The notes beneath the pieces were generated by a model. It made no database searches and had not been told where the DNA came from. It saw only the letters and a program-made list of their open reading frames with translations. A stretch of 64,000 nt of DNA, taken from positions 6,806,001 through 6,870,000 of the forward strand of contig OZ038464.1 of assembly GCA_964036295.1 (NCBI GenBank), written 5' to 3'. The DNA comes from Plumapathes pennacea (Eukaryota; Cnidaria; Anthozoa; Antipatharia; Myriopathidae). Below, one piece after another: positions 1-11,653 of the stretch; the stretch's first letter is position 1; the number at the start of each line of letters is the position of its first letter. A program made the position numbers and the translations under genes.

Positions 1-290
1 CGACAATATCATAAGTGCCATTGATCAGAGCCAAGATGTGAAAAAGCATAATAAGACTGTAAGTTGGTAAGTAAGGTGTCTGCTTAGAGAGAGTTGACTG
101 TTTTTTCCAATTACTGCTACATGTACCTTACGGTTAGAAGTAGCACATTATAACATGGTGATCACAACCATAACAGCCATAATGGTGTCACTTCACATTA
201 GTTCAATGCATTGTCCAGAGCGAGAATTTAGGCAATGTACAATTAAATAATTTCATATGATTACCACAAAACCTTGTGAATGTTTTCTGC

Positions 291-1294
291 AATGACCTAC
301 ACTTCAACGTGACCAAAGCCGAACTCAACACCTTTGCTGATGACAACCACTGGCCCAATTGGCCCCTGCCAGATCATCAGCTGCAGATTTCCAATTTCGA
401 GCCGAGGGCAGGCAACTTAAACAAAAAAAGTATATCAAGCTCTTGAGTGTCACAATAGACGACAAATTGAACTTTCACGATCACATTGCCAATCTATGCC
501 GTAAAACCAGCAGACAAATTTCAGTTTTAAACAGGCTTAAACGTCTTGTTCCCATGGATGCAAAACTGAAACTTTATAACTCCTTCTTTCTATCGCATCT
601 AAATTACTGTTCTATTGTCTGGCACTTTTGTCTGAAAAGAGATTCGGATAAAATTGAAAAACTAAATGAAAGAGCACTGAGAAGCATATTTCAAGACAGA
701 TCAAGTGATTACGGCACATTGTTAAAGATGGCAGGAAAGACCACACTATACAGTCGTCGAGTCCAAGACATTGCTCTACTGGTCTATAAGGCACTACACG
801 ATCAATCGCCGCAATATATCAAAGACTTCTTTAAACTGCGGATCTCAAACTATAACCTTAGAGGAACGGACATCCTGACTCTTCCCAAGCCAAGAACCAC
901 TACCTTTGGATTACAGTCACTTAGATACATGGGACCTAAAATATGGAACACTCTTGCAAACAAAATAAGATCGGCCGAAAACATTGAAGTTTTTAAAAAG
1001 AGTATTCGTAAATGTACTTTTTAACTTTTATAGATTATCTTTTTTAGAGAAGGTTGGAGGGGGGAGGTTCAGGGGCTTTTGTAATTAGTATACCTTTGTG
1101 ATTATATTTAGATATTTTAGGCTTAATTTAACTAGTATTTAGTATTCTAGTATTACTTTTAACCTACATTTTAAAATTTTATAGTAAATTAGTATACCTT
1201 TGTTATCACTTTGAATATTTTAGGCTCAGTCTAACTAGCACATATGTGCTATATTACATTACTGAGGGTAAATAAAGATTATTATTATTAATGA
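291..1294 (+). mobile_element. LINE retrotransposon 3' end (reverse transcriptase C-terminus and 3' UTR)
   Basis: This is a 5'-truncated non-LTR retrotransposon. Positions 291-350 read NDL...TFADD, the reverse-transcriptase active-site region. The frame then shifts, and 359-1024 encodes the typical thumb and C-terminal part: YIKLLSVTIDDKLNFHDHI, then LSHLNYCSIVWHF and a final PKIWNTL block. AATAAA at about 1270 is followed by an (ATT)n tail, as in CR1/L2-type elements. The frameshift between FADD and the long frame shows a dead copy. Clade assignment is tentative; LINE identity is secure. Confidence 0.9.
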
Positions 1295-1296
1295 TA

Positions 1297-2028
1297 TTAT
1301 GTTCACTCTTAGTTATGTTGGCAAGGAAGGGAAGGTTGGGGCTGCTATGGTACTGGTGGTCATAGGTTGGTCATCAGCTACCAATACAGAAGAGAGGCAC
1401 CACATCTTAAGGTACAGTATAGAACTGCAAATGTCATTGAACTTTCACATACACTAAAATGACATGGAACTCAGACATTGCACTTGACACAAAATTCTGC
1501 CCAAATATTGCATGTTTAGTGCTGTCTATGCATCTTTACTGAAAGTCTATGCGTACACATTTTGAAACATTCCATTTGCGGGCACTGTGCTATTTTTATG
1601 TGTATGCACACGTTAAGGGCACAATACCATGATTGAGCAAAACTGAAAGTCGGACTTTTGTCTGACAGAAAAATGTGTTGTGCTTACCCACAATTGTATA
1701 TACTACAAAGTGAAAACAATGTGCTGAAATTAATGTGGTTAATGAGCTGGGTTAATGTACAGTCATCTGGCAACACCTGGATACACCATGCTACAGAAAT
1801 AGAATCGAATATTATTAACTTTTCTAGGTCTCCGCGCCCCAGAAGACAAAACCAATCCACTGCCTCCAACACACTGGCACCACATCCAAGCCTGAAGAAA
1901 ACAGCCATCCAGCCCTCAAACCACAAACAAGTGAACCAGCAGCCCGGCTACCTGAACAACTAAAGAACCAGAAACACTTAAAAACCAAAAAGAAAAAATT
2001 TATAAGAAAGTCAAAGAAAAAATTCATC
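1297..2028. other. Stretch with no supported gene
   Basis: No recognisable domain, splice-consistent exon series or terminal repeat was seen. Short open frames here lack any motif. The stretch is A/C-rich toward its right end, leading into the duplicated block that follows. Confidence 0.5.
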
Positions 2029-2444
2029 CAACATCATAAATGTGAGATGCAAGTTCAAATCAAGAAAAGTCCACAAGAACCTCACAGCAACCCAGAAGCT
2101 CAAGTGGATCCCAACCAGAGCTAAACAACAGCAAACACCGGATCCAAATAGAACTATTCCAACTACTCCTATGTCAACAAATGGTATTCTCACTTTGATT
2201 CAACTATATATAAGGTACTTCCTTCATCAAGCCAAACAAATATACTCATTCAATCGTAATAGAAACCAGAGATAAAAAATTCTACAATGAAATCCTAAGA
2301 TAGACAATCATTCAACAACATAAATATGACATGCAAGTTCAAATCAAGAACAGCCCACAAAAACCTCACAGCAACCCAGAAGCTCCAGTGGATTCCAGCC
2401 AGAGCTAAATAAGAGCGAACACTATATCAAAATAGAACTATTCC
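2029..2444. repeat. Local duplication: two ~132-bp copies, 284 bp apart
   Basis: Positions 2029-2160 and 2313-2444 are near copies. Both contain ATGCAAGTTCAAATCAAGAA, a stretch on ACCTCACAGCAACCCAGAAG, and both end TAGAACTATTCC. Differences are scattered substitutions, so this is an old tandem-type duplication with about 150 bp of unrelated spacer. Neither copy holds a convincing coding frame. Confidence 0.8.
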
Positions 2445-4345
2445 AAATCAAAATTAATCAGTACTCTTGTTCCCAAGTGATATTCTCCCTAACTATGCAA
2501 AATCACAATTTCTCACAAAATTTTCATTACACAAACCATAGTAAACCACAATGTAATTTCCGTTTTCATTCTGTATATATTCCACTACTTTCAATAAACA
2601 AAACAAATGTATACATATATTTCATTTTCACCTTAATTCATTTACAACAACCAGTTTGTACATCAATAAAAACAGATTATTCTACAAATTTCAAACACTA
2701 CCAACCCTTACAAATCTTACCTCTTTATTGTTCTACCATCCACGAGATGTTACACGTGAACAAAGATTCAGCCAATCCACAAAAAATTAACACTGGCCTC
2801 CTCAATCTCACTTGACGATCATTCAAACACTGCAGGCTTCAACGACGAATCCGCTGCACGCAATATCTATCATAAACGAACAGTTACACTTGCTCGGAAC
2901 AAAATGGTCAACCAAGTCATTTCTTGCAGGATACGATCACCAACCCACGAGCGGCTCAACTAAACAGAATTCCATTAGTCTTTTCACACACAAGATGGCC
3001 GAGCCCTAACGTTATGTCCGTGCACTACCGCTGACCTTGATCATGTGCACTGCAGACCCGTACGGACAACACCGTCCAGAATGATGTAATGCATCGAACC
3101 AAAAACCCTCTGCCCCCTTCCACCATCCATAGTCGTTAATAATTATCAGTGCGCACTCCCTATTGGTCATAACAGCACACGCCCTCCTCAAACCAAACAC
3201 AACTTAGCGTCCCACACACCCCTGTAACGACCTCACTTGCTGCTGCCTGCCATGCAGTCAACTAAAGACTTAGCAAAGCGCCTGAACGCCATCAGGAAAT
3301 ATCGACCTTTGGGGATATATCGAGGTAACTTTCTTTTCCTATTTCCCCCTCCCCACCCTGTGTTGAACTCTTGACCATTGACCCCCAGTTTTCTCCCTCA
3401 CCCTCAACTCGGCCAGGGCCAAAAGTTCGTAACCACCGAACGTGTCAGGCATGGATGGCGCACGCCTACAATTTCGAAACACATACCATCGAAGGAACTT
3501 TACACCTTCATGGAGCAACCGCGTTACTATGCCCCTGATGAGAATAGCGCGGTTGCTTCAACGGATGAACCACTCATGATGGTCATCTGTTCACCACATA
3601 TTTTCAAGCACTCTCCCCAACCACCCGCTTCCACCCTTAAGTTAAATATTTATTAGGTTTTACTCTACGTACAGGCCGATCCCTCTGTTTCGCCGCTTTC
3701 CTTTTCGCTTTGCTTGGTTTTCTGTTACAGTAACTCCCATTCCCATTGTTTCAGAATGCACGTGTGCACCATAGGTCACCAATTCCACATTTCTGCCCAT
3801 TTACCACGTTCCCTACATTTCAACAACCCAACCACAACTGCATTTTAGTGCTGCAACATGTTATCACACACTAACATGCACAATTTTTTATTACAACCAT
3901 ATTCGCCAGTTTATCACCCCCATAACCCCATATATCACTCACCCATTGTTAATTTCCACGCATTAGCACAGGGGTCAAAATACCCGCAATACAATTGATA
4001 TTATGTTCATGCTGCGTCCATGTTTGCTTCACAGGATGTTAATCAGGCGTTTTCTTGCTCAGTGTGCCCAACGAATAGGAAGTAGATGATATTTGTGAAA
4101 GCTATCGTTATATTTACACAAGGCTGTCTGGCAGTTAAAATAACTTGATGTTTTTTGTTTGTTTGCATATAAACGCCGCCTGCAGCTTCAAAAGCACAAA
4201 GCGATGTACAACAGTATAAATTCATATTTGCAGGACATTGTGGCTGCAGGGAAGAGTTTAAGCCTTTTAACGGTGTTGAAAACCGCCATACACCTTCACC
4301 AGAGGCAGCCCAAAGTCGACGGAACATTAACGACAACTACAGCCT
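2445..4345. other. Long stretch with no supported gene
   Basis: Nothing in about 1.9 kb reaches the standard for a gene. Small frames near 2.5-3.0 kb and 3.4-3.65 kb are low-complexity and motif-free. An ACAAGATGGCC box near 2992-3002 resembles ATGGC-type start sites, but no gene follows it. A possible splice acceptor (TTTGCAG) near 4230 precedes sequence leading toward the ORF at 4346. Confidence 0.4.
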
Positions 4346-4461
4346 ATGGCTCAACAACAATTTGACAAGAAACTAGAAAGGTTGAAGAAAGTCTTGCCGT
4401 TGGTGTCAGAGGTGAAATTGGTCTCACTTCTAGCCAAGAAGAAAGGGAACATGAATGTGGT
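4346..4461 (+). pseudogene. 5' part of CUE-like/SIM/zinc-ribbon ORF, split by transposon E1
   Basis: ATG at 4346 opens a frame whose first 38 residues look like the start of a CUE-type ubiquitin-binding helix bundle (LERLKKVLPLVSEVKLVSLL). The frame is cut at 4461 by E1. Skipping 4462-9313 (E1 plus one 5-bp target copy) joins this part in frame to 9314-9734, giving 178 residues. The CUE-like pattern then runs across the junction (KKGNMNVV + HHILHSP). There is an in-frame stop upstream of the ATG, but an upstream exon cannot be excluded. The domain call rests on pattern only. Confidence 0.6.
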
Positions 4462-4495
4462 CACGTCGGGCTGGAGTGGACTGAATTTGTTTCTT
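4462..4495 (+). repeat. E1 left terminal inverted repeat
   Basis: Starts CACGTCGGGCTGGAG and pairs with the reverse complement of 9275-9308. The first 15 bases are identical, followed by GG and an ATTTGTTTC/ATTTTGTTTC stretch. Confidence 0.8.
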
Positions 4496-4602
4496 TTTGA
4501 TTCAGCCACTTGGGAGACTGAGGCGAGCGCGGTCCAGTTCTCCCGTCCCTCCCCCCCTCATCGTTAATTATTGTAAGGTTCAAATAAACATCTACCACTC
4601 CC

Positions 4603-7600
4603 ATGGGATACGATTTTACGCTGTTTTGGCGGGATTTTCTAAAAGATGAGGATACGCTGTTTGTTTTGATATACTGTTTGTTGGAATTGAGCAAGAATTC
4701 GCCGTACAACAAGACCCGCACTGTGGCCACTCCGATGGCTGAGATGGAGGAATCGTAAGTGTGTTTTTGAAGACGTTGTTCTTTGAAATGAATGCGAAAT
4801 AAAAAAATCCGAAACGATAACTTTGTAGAGTGGTTTATGTTCTTTCCAAAAATGCGTTCGATCTGCAATTTCCTTCTAAAAATATACATCTTACACCAAG
4901 GGCTGTGGACCAGTATCAGACTCCACTTCCAATGCGGCGGCCGAAGGGTCGATTCAACATTGGGTTGTACGCGAAACGGAGGAAACTACATTTTGAAAAC
5001 TGCGCGAAGGAAATGGTCGAAAATAATTCAAAAGTCAAGCATATGCTAAACCGCATAAACTATGCTAAGAGAAAGGTGGGTGAGGAGCTTTCCATCGTGT
5101 TTTATATTTTAATTTAGTGCGTGTCGAGTACTGCCTCTGGAGATTGTGGAGAGGAATCAATGAGGTTATTGATCACAAACACGTCTATTGACATCAATAT
5201 AGGAATTTTGCTTTGTTGAATTTGCACAACAATGTTCTTATGATGAACACATGATGAAGTCGAACGGATAAATACATTATCAATTGTTGTATGGTCATAA
5301 CTTCAATGATGAAAATGGTAATATTATATGAGCCATTCAGAAAAGGGTCATATGGTGGCCCCAATAGGATTTCTTCAATGGATGGGGGAGACTGATACAA
5401 ATAATACAGTGCATGGAATATCAAAAAAAAAGAAAAGAAAAATAGTTAAAGAATTTTTAGACTCATTGTGCCTCAACATTTTTGAAGGCTGAAAAACTTG
5501 AGGCTTGTGCTGCAGACGAGTGGCCACTGACAGCAACACCCAAGCGTCCAAGGATGCCCAACAAAGAAAGTATTGCTTGCAAAGAAAATAGTGACAACCT
5601 TGATCTGTCAAAAGTGCAAAATTGGCGAAGGAGGAAGGCGAGTGTCATGGCACTCAAGGAGATTCACTGCACGCCTTCTTCTTCAAACAATGACCCTATT
5701 TTCAATGGGATGTGGTCAACACTGATGAACGAGTGTTCTAGTAATCAACTGGCAACATTCATCAAATCTTCCAAGGTCTGCACTGAGAAAGTACTACCAA
5801 GTGTTGTTAGGGACAAGGTTCAGGAATATGAGAAAAGTGAACAGAACATTATTCGGAGTGCAACCTTGCTTTACAAGGGGGGCATTTTGAGTAAACGAAA
5901 GTACAAAGACATGAGGAAGGATCAAGTGAGCTTTATGCCTGGTGTACCAGTTCCAAGGGCTCTGCCATATGACCGCCTGCTGTCTTACATCAAGGGTATC
6001 AACATGGGAACTGTGAATGATTTAGAGGTAATATGTCAAGGTCAGGTTTCATGTAAACGTAAACAAGGATTTCTCATTCATACAGTCTCATGTAAGTCAT
6101 TTCACACTTTCATTCTTGTCTCGTGGGGTTACCAGTTTGAGTTTGGTGAGTCTCATGTAATTGCCCCTATGGGCACCATGTGAATATGTGTGCAAAAAAA
6201 AGGAAAAAACAAATAAATACATACATACATAAATAAATACATACATAAATAAATGAATGAATGAGTGAATGATTTGAATAAATGGACTGGTATAAGTTTA
6301 GGGGACAGGACTACTATAAATTATTAGTGCAACATGCCGAATTATATTGCTATACATTTGGTGTAGATGCATTACATACCCATATATAACAATACTGTAG
6401 TTTGGATCAATAGCTATAGCTTAATATTATCATTCCTGTTCCATAATAAATTCAGGATTTTGCATCAAAGCTGGGAAAGCCTGGTGTAACTGGTGTGTAC
6501 CGTCCCTTGGAAGAATTCCTGCTGCGTTTAGCTGAGATGTATTTGCAGGTAGATGAACACAACAAAATCCTGCACTGGTTTCATGGAGAGGAAGGAAAAT
6601 TCTTCATTGCCATTGGAGCAGATGGAGCACCTTTTGGTAAAGATGACACTGCCACATCCTTCCTTGTAAGCTTCTTGAATCTTCTTGATGGAGTCCAGAG
6701 CTGTGACAACAACTTCCTCCTGATGGGAGCTAACTGTGATGAGACCCATGAACTCATGTATGAGTACACAAAGCATGTTGTTCAAGAAATGGTTCAAGTT
6801 GAAGAAAAGGAGTATGAAGTTAGAGGTAAGAAAGTTTCATTCCAGTGTAAACTAGTTCCCAGTGACCAGAAGTGGATGGCTTCAATGGCTGGGGAACTGA
6901 ACAATGCAGCAACCTATTTTTCAACATTTGCAAATGTGACCAAAAGCACAATGATGTCCATTGGAAGTTCTATTGGTGAAGATGGAAGGTCAACATGGAA
7001 GCCATGGACCCATGAGCAACGTGTCAAAGATGCAAAGGAGGTGGCTGCATTCAAGAGGAAAAACAAAATCCCTCCAGATTGTAAAGACAAGAAAGACAGA
7101 GGCAAAGTAACTACCTTCATTGCAACTCATCAGTCAAGACAGGAACAGGAACCTCCCCTTGGTAAATATGTGGACACATTAAAACCAGAGCCTCTCCACA
7201 ACACTAACAATGCTTGGCAAAAATGGAATCTGGACATCATGAACATTGCTTTGACACTAACAAATCCAAATGACTTGAAGAAGGCTGAAGGTAACACTGA
7301 CAAACTTCCTCCCAATGCCCCCCTGGTCAAGTACATCAAATGTGTTGAAATGGTCTTCAAAGCTGGAAGACTGGTGAAGAATGTAAAGAAGTGGCTCAGA
7401 GAGAAGAAGAATGCTGAATCTTTCCAGTATAGATTTACTGGGAAGGAATCCAAGCTTTTCTGTTGGCACTTTATGCATTTGTGTCAGACTTTGATTAGAA
7501 TTGAAGGCATCGACAATGGCAAACTACTTCATTTGCATGCACTTGCATATTCAGGGTTGTGCTTACGTAATGCTGTTTCTCTTTACAGTAGGGTCCACAT

Positions 7601-8129
7601 TAACCAAATTGATTTAGATGATTTAAAATATCAATCTGAGCAATACTTCAATTGCCAAGTTCTGTTTTTGCGCCCAAGTCCAACAGTGTGGACCATAGGA
7701 AAGGCCATTCCTTTTTACACATGTAAGATCTTTCAGGAGCTAGGATTTGGACTTGGCCTAAACAGTATGCAAGGAAGAGAGGCCAAACACTCAAAGCTGG
7801 CATCATACATGAAGAACACAACAAGAGGAAAGCGCTTGCGGTGGTGGCAAATATTCAGGCATGATTTCATGGAAATCATTTGGCTGCGGGAGAATAATCC
7901 AAAGCTCACTGCTTACAGAAGGGGAATGGTTGTTGGCGAGAGCACACCCAAGCCAGTTGAGAAGGACAAATTTGTCCCTCATTTCTGTGAGAAGGAAACC
8001 TACTGCCACTGTGGCCTATCAAAGAGGAATGTAGAGCCTCTCTGTGAAATTTGCAGTTCAAACCTGTTCACACTGATCAAGTCAAGCTGCCAGCAGGGAG
8101 AAATTGACAGTCAAATAAAATCAGGTTAA
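4603..8129 (+). CDS. E1 gene A: putative DDE transposase, four exons, 879 aa
   Basis: Exons 4603-4754, 4829-5075, 5461-6027 and 6456-8129 join with all phases matching (880 codons including stop). Donors are GTAAGT, GTGGGT and GTAATA; acceptors are TTTGTAG, TTTTTAG and AAATTCAG. The start is ATG in CCCATGG. The frame has no internal stop. Candidate catalytic acids are D378 (GADGAPFGKD), D459 (VPSDQKW) and E764 (MQGREAKHSK), with a large insertion before the glutamate, as in RAG1, Transib and hAT cores. The C-terminus has a Cys/His cluster (CHCGLSK...CEICSS). I recognise this as a repetitive cnidarian-type protein family but cannot name the superfamily. The DDE role is inferred from motif order and from being the only large gene between inverted repeats. 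Confidence 0.72.
6200..6275. repeat. Tetranucleotide microsatellite in intron 3 of E1 gene A
   Basis: Interrupted ATAC/AAAT/GAAT repeats (AAATACATACATACATAAAT and similar) inside the intron 6028-6455. Confidence 0.85.
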
Positions 8130-8603
8130 GCTTCTCTTTCAAAATTTGTAAGTAGTAGGCAGGGGTACAAAATTATTTTATTACCAGTATGTACACAACC
8201 AAGGGATTTGCAGTCCCAGCATACCAGTCCATGCATCTATGAACATTGTTCAATGTACAGCAAAAATAATATTATTGCTACAAAACAATATTTTAATCAA
8301 CTCAGCTGCCAATATTATTCTTATGATCACTGATTAGTGAGAAATACAATCATGTAAGAACCAAACACTTTTTGTACATATTTAAAAGCTGCTGCATTCA
8401 TTGTCACAGATAATAATGCAGGATTTGCGTGTATTTTTAACACATTAAATGAGTATTCTCAACTGAGATAACTGAGTATTAAATCATAACTGGAGCCTTT
8501 ACAGTACCTTTTTTACGATGATGTTGCTTCATTTGCACACAGCACTTCTCACACAGTGGTGATTGGCATGATACATAACTTATATAATATGGTTGCATTC
8601 TGG

Positions 8604-9230
8604 TCAGTGTTGAGGTATGCCATAACTGTTCCAAAAACCATAATTAAATTCTGTGGTTAGTACTTCACTGTTCTTGTTGTACTTGAGAATAATCGGTTTC
8701 TCATTTGAAACTAGAACCTCAGCGAATCCCTTTCCCGGAAACTGTTTCTTCAACAGCAGCTTTTTCTTCAACAGAACTCTTTCGTCATTCATCCGGTTAA
8801 ATACGTACACCAATTTCCTCTTGTCCGTGATACAGATCTTGACATATGCAGGGGTTTCTGTTGCATGGTGTCCGAAACTGTTGTGTTCTATAATCTCCTT
8901 CCAGATAACTTGGAACACTTCTTGTGGTATTTCCCGCGTAAATGAGCAGAACCAAGGCGTTGTTGATGTCGGCGTGGACCGTAGTCTTCGACCAATAGCT
9001 TCATGGAGCTTGAACAGCGTTCGCTCCGCGATAGGCCATATATCGACCATAGGATGGCACTCTTCGTGTCGAACCGATCCACTGTGCTTGTTGCACACGG
9101 CCGCCACCAACCCATCCAGTTCCCGAAACACGTTCCTAATGAATATTTCATCTTTTTCGCTGTCTGCTGCTACAGATAATTTACATTTCAAGAGCATGGC
9201 GCGAACTTTGCGCTCCACTGAAGACGCCAT
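8604..9230 (-). CDS. E1 gene B: 208-aa protein of unknown function
   Basis: A single open frame runs from ATG at 9230 (context CAAGATGGCGTCT, an ATGGCG-type start) down to TGA at 8604. It faces gene A tail to tail and starts about 45 bp inside the right inverted repeat, so it is an internal gene of E1. The protein has a basic, helical N-terminal half (SSVERKVRAMLLKCKL) and a C-terminal half with alternating hydrophobic strands and a Lys/Leu-rich run (VLLKKKLLLKKQFPGKGF). I do not recognise a domain. It could be a DNA-binding or transposition accessory protein. Its position matches RAG2-like genes in ProtoRAG elements, but no Kelch repeats are visible, so no such identity is claimed. Confidence 0.55.
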   Translation of the reverse strand: MASSVERKVRAMLLKCKLSVAADSEKDEIFIRNVFRELDGLVAAVCNKHSGSVRHEECHPMVDIWPIAERTLFKLHEAIGRRLRSTPTSTTPWFCSFTREIPQEVFQVIWKEIIEHNSFGHHATETPAYVKICITDKRKLVYVFNRMNDERVLLKKKLLLKKQFPGKGFAEVLVSNEKPIILKYNKNSEVLTTEFNYGFWNSYGIPQH

Positions 9231-9274
9231 CTTGTTTTGATTGCATAATACCCAGGCTGCATTGCGCGCCTAAG

Positions 9275-9308
9275 ATGAAACAAAATTGGGCCTCTCCAGC
9301 CCGACGTG
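9275..9308 (-). repeat. E1 right terminal inverted repeat
   Basis: Reverse complement begins CACGTCGGGCTGGAGAGG and matches the left end at 4462. It is followed on the plus strand by GTAGT, the second target-site copy. Confidence 0.8.
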
Positions 9309-9313
9309 GTAGT

Positions 9314-9734
9314 GCATCATATATTGCATTCCCCTCCCCCCCCCAACCCGGAAGAACAACAGGCAAGCGACACCAAAGTAATAGACTTGACAGAAGACGG
9401 CGCAACCACCAAACTGTTATATTCCGCACCTACTTCAGCCAATGCGATCCGTCAGCTGGCAAGCATCAACGTCGACACAGATATGTTAAAAGGTATAGTA
9501 CAGAATGTAGAGAAATGTGAAGCTGCTCCAGCGCTCCTGTCATTCCATCGACCAAATGACAGAATTGAAGGCGGTTTTGCAAACCACAAAAATGCAAATT
9601 CTAATCTCCTCTCGCATATTCAGTCAATTCCCAGCAGGTGTTCACATTGTCACCATAGCCTTCCTATGCTGTCGGATCATCAGGAGTGGTATTGCAAGTT
9701 TTGTGGAGGGCTTTTTGATAAGAATTTCCGATAA
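9314..9734 (+). pseudogene. 3' part of CUE-like/SIM/zinc-ribbon ORF
   Basis: Continuation of the ORF begun at 4346. It encodes a proline-rich linker, a SUMO-interaction-type motif KVIDLTEDG (hydrophobic core followed by acidic residues) and a C-terminal zinc-ribbon pattern CSHCHHSLPML...WYCKFCGGLF with two CxxC pairs, ending at TAA 9732-9734. Together with a CUE-like N-terminus this suggests a ubiquitin/SUMO-binding adaptor. The function is inferred from motifs only. Interruption by E1 makes the present copy non-functional unless E1 is lost. Confidence 0.55.
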
Positions 9735-9845
9735 ATATCGTGAAGGTAATTTTCGTATTGAACAAATGAATGCTTGCCACGTTATTTTGTGAGGTTTGTC
9801 GGATGAAGTGGATATAGAAAGAACATATTAACCCCTTCACTGCTA

Positions 9846-9906
9846 GTATGACGTACTCAGTACGTCTTTTTTCAACAATTTGCCAGCATGACGTACTCAG
9901 TACGTC
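9846..9906. promoter_or_regulatory. Subterminal palindrome pair in piggyBac 5' end
   Basis: Two copies of GACGTACTCAGTACGTC, a near-perfect palindrome around a central C, lie just inside the left terminus, about 40 bp apart and each preceded by [AT]GCNNG/AT-type sequence. They are likely transposase-binding or end-pairing sites; this is inference from position and symmetry. Confidence 0.6.
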
Positions 9907-11653
9907 CAAATTAACTGAAAATGTATGGAAACGCCCGCATATGAGAAAACAAAAGGATCGCATATCACTAAAGTTTTAATAAGTTGCAAAAGAATGGGTA
10001 CTAATTTGTCCGTGTATCGAGTGATACATGAGGTATTTTCTTCAATCATCATTTTGCGCACGTTTCGTCGCCAGATTGAAAAATATTTCAAGATTCACGT
10101 ATCTTTACCACTAAAAATGAGCCGCTTTACTACGAATGACGTTTTGGATAGGATTTGGAATGAGTCCGGAGATGAGGAGGATTATTCTGACGATGACGGC
10201 CCTTGGAGCATCGAAGATGCCAATGAAGAAGAGTATTTTCCCGAGGAAGACGCCAATGAAGAAGTGGTAGAACAGGAGGAACGAGACCATGTGGACAGTT
10301 CTGATGCAGACGCTCCTTCTGACGATGATGAAGAACCTCCCAGAAACATACCATGACGTCGGCAGCAGGAAAACCCTCGGTGTTGGGTAAGAGCTAATCT
10401 TTCACCTCCACGTGATATTCCGTTCACTGGTAATTCTGGCATTCAAATCGACACAGAAGATTTCGAACCATGTAACTTTTTCCAGTTATTTATCAACGAC
10501 GATCTGTTGAATTACCTTGTGACTGAAACAAATACTTTTGCTGAGCAATTTGTCAGAGATAATGTTCAAAGTAGAAGATCAAGAGTGAAAGAGTGGTTTC
10601 CAACCACAAAGAAAGAAATGAAGCAGTTTCTTGGCTTGACATTTCTGATGGGTATTATCCAAAAACCAAGCATCCAGCTGTACTGGTCGAATGATCCAAT
10701 GTATTGTACTCCAATTTTCAAGCAAGTCATGAAGAGGGATAGATATCTGCTGATTCTGAAATTTCTTTACTACAACAACAATGAGAGAATGCCTGACAGG
10801 AACAACCCAAACAGTGACAGGCTGTTCAAGATCCGCCCTTTAGTTGACCACTTGTTTGAAAAGTTTCAAGAGATGTACACGCCCACCCAAAATGTGTGCA
10901 TTGATGAGTCACTTGTTGCATGGAAAGGAAGACTGCATTTCAAACAATACATACCACTAAAACGGGCACGCTTTGGCATAAAGTTGTTTATGCTGTGTGA
11001 AGATGGAGGATATACCTATCGATTCAGGATCTACACTGGCAAGGGAACGCAAGCTACACAGAACCTGAACTTTTCTATTTCAGAAAGAGTTGTGGTTGAC
11101 CTGATGAGTCCTTTGCTTGGCAAAGGATACAATCTTTGCACTGACAACTGGTACACAAGCATTCCCCTTGTACAGCACCTTTCTGACAATGACACATTGG
11201 TATGTGGTACCATCAGGAAGAACCGGAAGGGTTTCCCGGAGGAAGTCAAGAATGCAAGGCTTCCCTTTCATGGTATGATTGCCTACCGATCTAATGAACT
11301 TCTTGCTTTAAAGTTCAAGGATAAAAGAGATGTCTTCATGCTCACATCAATCCATGATGACAGCATGAGCAATGTGAGAAACAGAAGAAATCCAAGAAAC
11401 CCCCTGGCAAAACCAAAGTGTATTGTCGAATACAACAAGCATATAGGAGGGGTAGATCGCACAGATCAACTGATTGAGCCCTTCACAATTGCCAGGAAGA
11501 GCCTGAAATGGTACAAGAAACTTGCCATTCACCTGATCCAGCTTTCCTTTCTGAACATTTTTATCCTGTATGCAAAGGATGGGGGACGGAAGTCATTTCT
11601 GGAGTTCCAGCACAGTGTCGTTGGAGCACTTCTGTTTGAGGGCGACACTCCAG

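Larger units (their letters stand above)
4462..9308. mobile_element. E1: DNA transposon with CAC-terminated inverted repeats, 5-bp target duplication and two convergent genes
   Basis: Left end 4462 and right end 9308 are inverted copies starting CACGTCGGGCTGGAG (15/15 identical, then about 80% to ~34 bp). Flanks GTGGT (4457-4461) and GTAGT (9309-9313) are a 5-bp target duplication with one mismatch. Removing the element with one flank copy restores an open 178-codon ORF. Inside lie a four-exon plus-strand gene (4603-8129) and a single-exon minus-strand gene (8604-9230), converging on a ~475-bp spacer. CAC termini with 5-bp duplications are known for Transib/RAG-type elements; membership there is inference. 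The superfamily is unassigned. Confidence 0.82.

Noticed and set aside
3378-3656. 92-codon frame in the 2.4-4.3 kb gap
   Set aside because: No ATG-supported start context, no domain and proline-rich low-complexity composition.
8604-9230. Naming E1 gene B a RAG2-like protein because of its position
   Set aside because: No Kelch repeats or PHD finger are visible in 208 residues; position alone is not enough.
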